Source of the DNA: Triangularia verruculosa
Lineage: Eukaryota; Ascomycota; Sordariomycetes; Sordariales; Podosporaceae
Direction: 5' to 3'
Length of the DNA: 64,000 bases
NCBI GenBank assembly: GCA_033296885.1
Contig: MU863896.1
Span: 186,001-250,000 of the forward strand
Positions 51,867 through 62,000 of the stretch are shown in pieces; position 1 is the stretch's first letter; the number at the start of each line of letters is the position of its first letter. A program made the translations under genes and the position numbers. The notes beneath the pieces were generated by a model. It did no database searches and was not told the DNA's origin. It was given only the letters and a program-made list of their open reading frames with translations.

Positions 51867-52729
51867 TGGCCTGCAGGCGATTGCACGTTAAGGTAAGGTA
51901 CGGGCCCCAAACCAGCGGGCCTCCTTGCGCCATATGAGTGCAGATAGGCAATGTATTTTTGAGATGAGATGACCTTCTGCTTACCTTATCTGAGTTCAAC
52001 GCCGGCCAACAAGTTTCGTCGTCAGCCACCTTCAGATTAGGTACCTATGCCACTCTGCGAGAACCTTTCGAGCAGCGGAACCACCAGTGTTCTGATTGCA
52101 CAGGGCAAACGCCATTGCTCTTTTTTGCCGATAATCATGCGATACCAAGCTCGTTCAGTTTAGCTTCACTTACCTTAGCAAAAGTCTCAGCTGATTCTAC
52201 AGGCTCCTATTTTATCTTGCTTACTACGGTATAACTAGGCCAGGTTTTGCCAGGTCAAACATACCTATGCTGACGCATCAGCCATCCGGGCATGGTGTCA
52301 ACCGTCGAGACCACCGCCCAACATATCTTGTCCTCTTGGCTGATACATGACAGGCTATACACGAGGCCACTGATGGTTTCAAACATACATGATGTCTCCT
52401 ATTTGCGAAAATCACTTCTGGTGAGCCTTTGCCTATTTAGAATTGTATACGGCGAAACTCACTTCTGGTGAGCGTTTCCCTATTCAGGATTGTATACGGC
52501 GAAAATCGCTTCTAGTGAGCGTTTATATAAGAAACTATCTACAGCTCTACAACTCCAGACCAAACCCTCATCCTCATCTTCATCTTCATCTTCATCCTCT
52601 GTTTACATATCCAGGCCCGGCGCCTCATCTATTGTTGACTCCATTCTCGCTTTGCCTCCTGTAGATTCAAGACTCACCGGCTGAGTCTCTCCAAGCTTTC
52701 CGTCATCAGTACCATATCAACCAACAACC
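51867..52729. other. Divergent spacer with a 47-bp tandem repeat
   Basis: Shared upstream region of the unknown gene and the HExxH gene. It holds a 47-bp tandem array (52405-52531) and a (catctt)n run near 52570-52600. No coding frame is supported. Confidence 0.5.
52405..52531. repeat. 47-bp imperfect tandem repeat, 2.7 copies
   Basis: Copies begin at 52405, 52452 and 52499 with the shared core gcgaaa(a/c)tc(a/g)cttct(g/a)gtgagc and end with attgtatacg. The first two copies are complete; the third is cut after gtttatataag. It lies 200-325 bp upstream of the HExxH gene start. Confidence 0.85.
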
Positions 52730-54156
52730 ATGCCTCCCAGCCGTTCTCCCTCTCCGCCCGCGGGCCCCAAGATCGAGAACCTTCGCATCATGTGGCAGAA
52801 AGCAGCTGACAAGTTCGACACCCCTGAAGCGGACCGGAAGAGCTCCGTGTACCAAGCCACGCTTTTCTGCATCAGCCTCGCCTTTGACATGCTCGAGTCT
52901 CAAAGCGGGAAGAAGGCCCTCCTGGATACCGGCAACGGGATCCTCCAGGTGGTCACAAAGAGGCATAGAAAGGACTGGGCAGTCAACACCGATAGAGTCG
53001 ACGCAGCTTTTGTCGACACATTTCTCAAAGCACTCCGCAGCGACTTCCCCAACTTCCTCCTGAGCACTCGGGTTCCCGGACGGGCTGTCACGAGACGCCA
53101 GCCATGGAACACCAAGCCGGGGGCTGTTTACAACCCCAAACTAGCCGCCTACCTTTTCGTTGACATGGCGGTACGTTGACCACCTTCTCTGCTAGTAACA
53201 CAATTTGCATGAAGCTTACCTTGTCCTGCCTCTAGATGATGGAGTACATCGGTCTCGCCGCCGAAGCAGCCGCCACAGCTCCAACAGCACCAAACATGAA
53301 GAACCTGGAAAAGCACCTCCTCATGGGAGGCCTCACCATCGCCCACGAGCTGGTCCATTTCTTCGCCGGAAGAATCATCGGTGTTCCCGAGACCGACACC
53401 CCCGATAAGATCAATGCGCCCCCCGGACTCATGCGAGCAAAAGGCGAGTCCGGTCGGTTCTGGGAGGACAAGTTTGTCGGCTGCAACATCGAGGCCTTCT
53501 ACGACCCGGCAGATCCCCTCAAGGACAAGCAGGCCGGCATCTTGTGGGCGGATAAAAAGACAACCCCGGTTGCCCCGGCCGACCAGAAGCTCGTTGACCA
53601 TGCCTGGGTCAAGAAGATGCTCACTGGAAGTTCGTTTTCTCCCCTTTTTTTCCGCCAGTTTTGTGTGCTGCAGATTGATGCTAACATTTGTCTAGCCTTC
53701 ACCCCCGCCACGCTCGCCGCCCCCAAAGCCAAACGCAAGCAGAGCGACAGGGAAATGAGGGAGACCAGGCGCCCCGCTGATGGCAATTACATCGATGGGA
53801 ATAAGGAGTTTGCGACGTACTATGACAAGATCAAGTCCAAGCCTACCCTTACGCTGTCTGGCGCTGAGCTTGCCAGGGTCAAGGGCATCGCCAGCGAAGC
53901 CTGCCAATATCAGGGTGGCGTAATTCACAGAGGCTCAGTTTTGTATCAGTCACCAACCACGGGATGGAAGGTTGGCATTGTTATTGTTTTAATCTATAGG
54001 TATAGAGGCGTTTTTGGCTACCAATCAAGCATACGGCTCAAGGACCGGTTTGCCTTGACATGCACTGCTACTCTCCCCAAGCCAATCCGGGGGGCATACA
54101 TATTATCCATGGGAGAGCGATGCGCAAGGCTGAGCAGCATAACTCTGGCCTTGTAA
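52730..54156 (+). CDS. HExxH-motif protein, putative zinc metalloprotease
   Basis: Three exons, 52730-53170, 53236-53629 and 53696-54156, giving 431 aa; introns are 65 and 66 nt. The start is MPPSRSPSPPAGPK, with no signal peptide. The signature is LTIAHELVHFFAGRIIG with H184-E185-x-x-H188, the zinc-binding motif of gluzincin/zincin-type proteases, inside a predicted helix. Nearby are NAPPGLMRAKGESGRFWEDKFVGCNIEAFYDP and a Lys-rich middle. Beyond GWKVGI (about 53970) the frame becomes hydrophobic and atypical, so the true 3' end may lie there with a downstream exon or earlier stop. A third zinc ligand cannot be placed with confidence. A metalloprotease-like fold is inferred from the motif alone; pseudo-enzyme status is possible. 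Confidence 0.7.
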
Positions 54157-55349
54157 GCTGAGTCATCGCTCCCCAATAATTCCAAAACACCATGTCCATT
54201 GGTGATATCATGATACTGTTCAGTCGTCACAATGCAAAGTTTGGAACTCTCAAAATGTATAATAATGATCAACCAACTTTCGTTGCGTTGTCGCTTTGTT
54301 AAGAGTGCTATCTACTTGAAGCGTAATATGTACCAATCGGTAAAAGCAAAAAAAAAAAAAACTAACTAATTGGGGGGTATCAATCATCATAATGCGCCTG
54401 CCATAATTCCTTCAAAACCAGCAAAAAGATAAAAACAAAACAGACTGATGGGGTATCTCGAAAAATATAACTCAAAAACAAACAAACATGATACAAGAGA
54501 CCAACAAGTATGTGTCTCTCTGATAATACAAGATCCCCATCTCAAGGTGATAAACAAAAAAAACAAAAACTCCAAAAAGTGATGCTAGATGCCGCTGATG
54601 ATGATGATGATGCAAGGCGCTGATGATGTTGTGTGTTCTGTGTACCGCGAAGTACCATGGTTGTGAAATTCCCCCATGAAAAAAAAAACCAAATCCCAAA
54701 CTTTTTTGTGTTCCCGAAAATGCCCAAAATATAATGCTCGCTTCGCTTAGATGAACAAAAGAAAGAAAAAAAGTATTATGTCTCGGATGGAAGCAGGATG
54801 AGCTGATCCAAATCGAAACGCGGAAGAGAATGAAGATAGCCGAAAGGCGGATAGTGGCCGATCGCTAATTAGAAGAATATTGGTTGTGAAGACGAAAAAA
54901 AATGTTGTGTCGCGGATGTGTCCAAAGTCCCCTCGGCAGGAACCCGTCCGTGATGTGATGGTGGTAGACAGAACCACAACATGTTGTTGTTTGTGTGTGT
55001 GACCAGAGAGTGTTGGTGATTGGTCGGCGGGAAGGAAAGGTGTCAGTCCGGGTACACCTCGGGTGTTGGTGCTTTGGGCAGGGAAAGACGGGCCTCGGAA
55101 GAGACGGAGGGATTTCCCGACTCTGCCGCACAAAAAAACCAAGAGCCCAAGACGGGCCGTTTTTTTGCACTCCCACTTTGACTCACCCCTGGTCGGATGG
55201 AGTCTGAGCGCCGAGGGCCCCGGCAAAGAGGGTAAAAAAATCCTGCTGTTGCTGCCTCGGCAGAAAAGGACCGTGATTTTGTTGGTCAAACTCTTTGACC
55301 ACGCTGCGTCACAAAACGATGGCGGTGACGATAGGATTGTGAGTCAAAA
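54157..55349. other. Convergent AT-rich spacer
   Basis: 1.2 kb with many A/T runs (a 13-A run near 54348, several A7 or longer). Likely 3' UTRs and no gene. Confidence 0.5.
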
Positions 55350-55566
55350 TCAGGAAGGCTGTATTTAGATTAGTGAACAGGTTCGGCTTATGTCGGGTAG
55401 CGCATAAGAGAAAAAAGCTTACCGGATAAAGGAGGTTGCAATGGGGACCACCGTTGAAACCCAATGCTCCGTATCCACCACCCACGCCTCGGCACTGGGT
55501 TGGTAGGGCGAATTGCTGTGCAGTGAAGCCGGCTTGCATGTGCGGCATATGATGCATTTCATTCAT
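55350..55566 (-). CDS. Short downstream ORF overlapping the stop of the upstream gene
   Basis: The ATG at 55566-55564 overlaps the TGA (55565-55563) of the upstream ORF as ATGA. The ORF reads MNEMHHMPHMQAGFTAQQFAL, then VGGGYGALGFNGGPHCNLLYP. Next comes a credible 64-nt intron (donor gtaagc, branch ctaat, acceptor acag, 55359-55422), after which it ends in PPS, for 50 aa in total. Its Gly/His/Met-rich make-up is protein-like rather than random, but short. Either it is translated by reinitiation, or it is spliced 3' UTR, or the upstream ORF has a frameshift and the two form one protein. I cannot tell which. Confidence 0.45.
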
Positions 55567-56054
55567 TCGGAGATGGGAGTCATGGCGGTGAGTTTGGAAG
55601 ACTTGCTCTTCTTGGCAGCGCTGGCCCGGCGCTTGGCTTGCTGCTTCCTCTTCTCCTTCTCGGCGAGGACAAGGCGCATCACCTCGCGCTGATAGGCGGC
55701 TCTCTCGCGTTGCATCTCGAGGAGCTCGGCCTCGGTAGGGTACTGAGCGGGAGGTGACTGGATGGGAGAAGCGCTGCCGTTGCTGGAAGTGTCGTCCTCG
55801 TACATGTCGCTGGCGCCAAGAAGGTCGTCGTCCGAGATGTAGGATGAAACGCGGCCCTCATAAGAATCCTGCTCAGCGAAAGACTCCCGGCGCGGCCATG
55901 ATGGGAAAGCGCAGGTCGCGTCGAGTCCTCGGGTGGAAAATGGGCTGGGAGCGATATCCATGGGAGAAGCGATGGTGTGGTAGCTGCCATAGGGGCTGTA
56001 GGAGTTCGAGTAGGAGCTGCTCGTCGAGCTCGTTGATCCGTATGAGCCGAACAT
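55563..56054 (-). CDS. Ser/Tyr-rich protein with a basic C-terminal helix
   Basis: A single exon of 163 aa. The N-terminal ~35 residues are almost entirely Ser, Tyr, Gly and Thr (MFGSYGSTSSTSSSYSNSYS). A motif YISDDDLLG follows at ~70-78, then an acidic Ser patch. The C-terminal half is a long charged helix (TEAELLEMQRERAAYQREV, then MRLVLAEKEKRKQQAKRRAS) ending in a Lys/Ser cluster, KKSKSSKLTAM. There is no signal peptide. The basic cluster could be a nuclear localisation signal. The D-D-D-L-L element is seen in several small fungal proteins of unknown role. I cannot name the family. The gene ends TGA within an ATGA overlap, and ~140 nt after the stop lies a splice donor. Confidence 0.75.
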   Translation of the reverse strand: MFGSYGSTSSTSSSYSNSYSPYGSYHTIASPMDIAPSPFSTRGLDATCAFPSWPRRESFAEQDSYEGRVSSYISDDDLLGASDMYEDDTSSNGSASPIQSPPAQYPTEAELLEMQRERAAYQREVMRLVLAEKEKRKQQAKRRASAAKKSKSSKLTAMTPISE

Positions 56055-59000
56055 TGTGACTTTTGATGTATGGTATGTGTCTTGTTGATGTTGTTGTGGA
56101 GTATGTTGGTGGAGATGATGTCCACTGGAAGCCTTGAATGTTTGATGGCAAAGTTATCGTTGGTGCAGATCAGGATCCAAAAGGCCGGAGTGTGAGGATG
56201 GGGGAGGAGTGAGTCTTATATGTAACTCTCGTGGATGACCAGGCAGGGAGAGCGGAAGCAAGGGTGGGTGTCCCAGGAAACAGGATACGTGGGGCAGATT
56301 AACCACTGAGATTCCGTTTGGAGCGAGACAGGAGTGACAAGTGACAAGGCAGGGGGGTGGTGGCAGGGGGGTGGTGGCAGGGGGAGGCGGATTGCGGCGC
56401 GCCAAGGTACCTCGGTACGTACCCAAGTACCCTCCGTTTTGGGCTGTCGGACGGAGTTGAGTGGGATGCTGCCGTCGGGATCGTCCCCTGTGTGTGGACA
56501 CCCCATGATTCCCACTTACTAAATTAGCCCCAGAGGCCGGCACAGCTGGGGCCTCGAGATCCTGCCCAACCGCGGGCCTTCCCCCACGCGCATGGGCAAA
56601 CGCTACACTCCCGCTACACGCCCGCGCTGCCGCTACACCTGCACGCAAACTTGCGGTGTCGATTGCATCTTGTTGACCGCCTGCCTGCTTTTTGTCATGG
56701 TGAATCACCCACGCCGGCTGTTGCCTCCCACAGCTTACACAGCCCTTTCGACGACCTACTACCACTCTCGGTCGAATTTGTAAGATCGTGATGCTCACTT
56801 TCTCATTACGGGGGGCCCAGCCGACCGGAGCCCAAAAAGAAAAGTCACCAAGCGAGCCGGTTCTCCCTGTCCGGACGAGCTCCCCGGAGGAGAAAGCAAG
56901 GGTCAGAGAAGTTTTTTCACCTTCTGGCGTCGGCTGCGCGCTCGCGCCTCGGCCCCAGCGAGCTGTTCTCATCTCGTTGCTGCCCTTCGGCTCCGTTCAG
57001 GCGGACAGACGGGGGCATGGGAATGGAGTCAGGACCTTGTCAAGAAGGAGAAATGGCAGGGCCCGCGCGCGCGACGGCGCGATGGAAATTCATTCCGGCC
57101 CCATTCGCCGTCTTGGCCCATTTTCTTGTTACGCCGTAATGCTCCCTAGCTGGAGGATTCGGTGTTTTGGGCAAAAGAAAAAACTGTGCGACGTCTAGAC
57201 CAGACTTTCCCCGGGGCCTCACTCCCCGCCGTAGACCCCCCTGTTGGGCTTTCGTCTCACCGTCAGCGCCCAAGGCTGCCAGATTTCGCATTTCCCACTC
57301 TCCCACACCTCCTGCATGAAAGTGAGGTGCCGGCGATGCACCTCGTGGAAGCCTCACCGCTCCCCAAATCCCCTCTTCCGTTAACTTTTAAAAACTGCAG
57401 AAGAGTAGCAAACGGCGGCGGCAGCAAGCGGTGCGGGCGGCAGTTGGGCATTTCTTTCACGATAGCTAGCCGTCGAAATCCAGAGTACCAGTTGGGAGAC
57501 AGAGAAAGCCCTAATATCAAGCAAAACAAACTGCAAGAACAGTTGGCAATCTATGCACAAACAACGCATTTTTGCTCATCAGTGTGGGCTTTTTTGCTTC
57601 CTGTCATTTTTTGTCGGGCAGTTGCTTTTCCCATCCCTTTTTGTGTCTCCCTTGCGAAATGTTTGTGATTTTGCCCACATCTACTTTGTAGACCTCACAG
57701 TGTAAATGACCTATCACGACCCTTCCCCTCACCCCCTCATATTTCCAACCAACCACCATCAACAACTGGAATTTCAGGTCAACAAAAACAAAACCTATAT
57801 TTTCCATGCCAAGCTGATACCGATCTGATGGTCAAGGGCAAACTCCACATATCAAGCAAACTTGGCTTGAAACCTGATTTTCCATATCTGGTGTATGTCT
57901 TGGTCTAGATTGTAAGTACTCCCCCTCCGTTTTCCATCTTATCACTTATCACACTCCGTCTGGGGTAGACGGATGGATCCCCGGGGCGGACCCGAACCCT
58001 CTCCCCTCCCCCACACCACACCACACAACTTGAGATGGAAATGGAAATACTGCAAGTACACACACACACACACACACACCATCTTAAACCCAGGGATATG
58101 GAATTGGAAAACCATCAGCATGGTACAACTCGAGAAAGGCGGCAAATGGAAAAGGAGAACAAACCAACAAGTGTAACACGGCACTCGACAAAAGACCACT
58201 CACCCACCCGGCCGCCAACGCGCATTTCGCAAAGTCCACGACTCAATATCCATCAGGTATGGTAGGGCAGAAGCTGACGTTGGCTCTACACTACCTCACC
58301 TCGGTGTTCAGTTTCGGCGTTCATTCACTCTCACCCAGGAAATAGTTCAGCTCGTTACCACACGAAATGCTTCGTTGTCCGTCCTCGACAATGATTCATT
58401 CATTCCATCTGCCTGACCGTTTCGTTGACCTGACCTGCCTGACCGCCCCGTCCCCCGGACTTTTTTCTTGTTTGCGCACAAGTTGGCAATAACGTCATGC
58501 CAGCCAGCCAGCGAAGCAGTCCATTATTCACCTCCTCTACGAGAAAAAAACTTGGCCTAGGTGCTAGCTCCCGACGGTTAGGCTGGTAACCACGTTATCG
58601 CTCTCTCAAAAGCTCGCATATCGGATAACAAACAAACTCCATGACGAACAAAAAACACGGAATATCGCATTTCCATCACCGCCTTGTTTTCCCACCCTTT
58701 TTTCACTGTTGGCACAGATGGTAAACTCACCGACCCAAAAGTCGCCGGCCCGTTTCGTCGGACTTGTTCCCAACCCAGGTTCCTATCCCCTTATTACTCA
58801 CTGTCTGTTGGTGATACCGCCCCAACTTGTGTAGCAATGCATTTCCCAAGTTTACGGTGGGCTGCGCCTCCCTCCCCCAAAAAGAGTACGAACACAATGC
58901 GTTATAGTATCTATAGGGCTGCCTTACGAATAGCTTGTTACACGGGGTGGCCCATGGTGCCACAACCAAAAATGATGCACATTATCCGTAACCGCCCTCC

Positions 59001-62000
59001 TCCCCCGCGCCCCCGCCTGCGCCGTATTTGGGGGATGGGGCCGAGTCAGAATCGAGGTCCTGTACATGGAGAAAAGAGAGAGGCAGCAGGTATGGGTGCG
59101 GCGGTGAGGTTCTTTTTGTGGGTGGGGGAGATTATCGCCGATTGTCCGAATGCTTCCCACCATCATCACCATCATGTATGTCATGCAAGGACCGAAAGGT
59201 GCTCAAAGGGGATTATAGGAACAGAAGAGTATTGCTTACTCTTGTCCTCCCAATTTTGGTAGTGATGGTGAGGAGGATGTGATAGTGGATGACGACTGTC
59301 AGTGCTGGTGTTACGGTGTCGTCGATAGTTGGCGAAGTCGGCGGTGATGAGATGGCAGACAACCAAACAATGCGAGGTAATCAACATGCCGATGCCGACA
59401 CCGCATCTTTGTTGTGAGAAATCGATCATGGTGGTTGCTTTCCGACGCCCACACACACACAAGGGCGCCGATGAACGGTCACCGTTTGGGAGGGGTCGGA
59501 ACGGAGTCGAGGAAGGCGGTCATCGACGATTAGATATTGATTAGATAGGTAGGCAGGCACCCCCGGATGGCTGACCTCTCGGCCGGTACACTCGGATCGC
59601 GTACTAATGTACGTCGCCCTGTATCATGTATGCGCTGTTGGACGCTTGACTTTGACATGCAGCAAGCCTTTTTCACCGTCTATTTTGGCTGCTTGGCCCT
59701 GATCTTGAAAACATGATCTTTCTTAGGGACCTTCTGACGTATGTATCCGGACTCTTGGCCTGGGTCAGGGTCGGGTAGTGTATGACAAGATGAACTTGAT
59801 TTTCAGCCAGAAAAAAAAAAAGGTGCGACAATGGCAGAACGTAGCATGCGAAAACCGGATTGTTTCAAAGCCTCACCAGCGCCAGTCAAACGTTACCTGT
59901 GGATGATGGTGTCTTGCAGACCGCTTTTCGCTTTGGCTTTCCCCGGATTCTGGCGGCCGTTGTTGATTTGCTCAGGATCTACCATGTCAAAGTCCCGGAC
60001 CGCTCCAGCCTGTGGATCGCGCCTGAGCTAAGAGATCCACATGCTCTCCGGAAGGCGGGTCCCGCCTGTAAAGTGTGGAGAAGCAGGGCTGCTTGGGATT
60101 TTTCCAGACCTTCTTCGGCAGGTGGGCCTCTAAAAAGATCACCCGAGAGAAGGTGTGGTTTGTCTGAGTAAGAATTGATGACGGGCGGCGGTTGATGCAG
60201 CATCCGATTAGAAGAGGTGAGAATGATAAGCATAGACGTGTAAGCAAGCAGGTACTTTACATTGTCTATCACTGTCAAAAGTCAGCGCAGACTCGACAGA
60301 AGATGGTTCGGCGCGTTTTCGGCTTCATCTCATCAAAGGTCCCGCCAGGCGTTCCATCGCGATCCGGTAGTGCAAAGCGACGCGACACGTTGACAAAAAA
60401 GGGAGATCAGAGCGCGAGGCCAGGGCGCGAGCGATGCTCGGACCCAGAACCACTCCCGCGTGTTTCATGGTCGACACCGGCTCACGTCTTCCGTTTTCCC
60501 CATGTTTTGTTTTCTCCCATCTTTGAAGCCACGGATTGACGCCATGGAGCTAAGCGAGAGCAAAGATGAAAAACCAAACTGGTGGTAAATTGGTGCCAAG
60601 ACAAATTGGCGAGAAATACCGACGGACAAAAAAGAAGAAACGCCAGAATAGCCATCTTCATTTGCTATTTGCTCACATTGCCAAAATATTTTCGTATTCT
60701 CCCAATTGATTTTCTTTTTCGCTGTTTCTGCCGACTACTTCACCGCGAATTATTCGGGGCTAGACAGCACACAGCCGTAGATAGCACATCTAGATCCTTC
60801 GTGTCTGCACCAGAGTTGCATACCCGTCTACCGCGTACCGATCCGGCTTCGTCATCCGGGCCCCCTCTTCCTACGATAGAAAAACTCTGTTGGTGATGGT
60901 ATCACTTATCAGATACGCTAGCGGTTGCTTACAGTTCAGGTTGAGCGCTCACGTTTGCCGGGAGGACTTCCCGTTGGCCGCCAGCAATCGCCATGTCTGG
61001 GATCACCAACACTACCGTTCCGGCAGGGCATCCGGAGTCAAGGCGGTCAAAGCGCGGATTCAGCTTCCTCACCTCCGTCCCCTGTTCGTCCCAGAACTTT
61101 TCCTCTCTCCCACCGTCTCCGCCCTTCCGACCGACCGTTCAGCCATTCAGCCGTCCCAGCAGATCCTCTCCCTGGGATCGGGGGGCCCCTTAACCCTGCC
61201 CAGCCAGAGAAACGGAATTCACGGTCAGGGAAAACGGTGAACGGTTTCGGTGGACAGGTGAGAACCGTGCCAAAAAGTGCCCACCCCCATGTCTGACCAT
61301 GCGGCCGGAAGCTGACCCGGAAGCTTGCTCCGCTTGTCGGGTCTTTCAATTCCCCTGTTTGGAAACCTGTCAAGACCCCCGGACGGTAGAATGGGATCAA
61401 CAAGATTGCAAGGCAATTACTCCCGACCGGACACCGAAACCGGCATTACCGGTAACCCTTTTTCTTGCTTTTTTGGCATTGATGTCGACAAGTCACGCGG
61501 ACAACGGCGACGACAACTCGCAATTTGAGCGTGTAAACTATCAGCAGGGTCGTCAAAGAAGAGACAAGCATTGCGATGGGGGTCAAAATGCGCAAAAGAG
61601 CGAGGTGATCACCAACAGCGTGGGGAGGATCCCTGAGAATTGCTTCTTGTCGCAACGCATCTTCGCGGCGTGGAATCAAGCGTACGTATCGGGCCCAGCG
61701 GAAGGGAAAGCGCCCAGCCCGCGCACCCGCGCCCACACCGAGGGTCTGGGAGAGTAGACCTTGTCCGGGGAAATGAGGGACCGCACGCGGGGGACTCGGG
61801 AACGCATGGGATTTTTCGGATACAATTCCCTCATTTCTCCCACCTCCATTTCTTTTCTCGCATCCCACTCCCTCTTTCCCTTTCCTCACCTCGGTCAGAG
61901 AACGTCATCATCTCACGCGAAACGTCGCAGGTTGGGGCGGCGGTGGTCGGCGTGGGGGTGGGGGTGGCCTACGGATAACTGGCCCAAGGGAACGGGAATC

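Noticed and set aside
54000..54156. End of the HExxH gene as a real C-terminal hydrophobic segment
   Set aside because: Codon use and composition fall off after about 53970. I left the frame to its stop but do not treat the tail as a membrane span.
56154..56972. 272-codon minus-strand frame upstream of the Ser/Tyr-rich gene
   Set aside because: Arg/Pro/Gly-rich translation with no motif, overlapped by other frames, and lying in a promoter position. A fortuitous open frame in GC-rich DNA.
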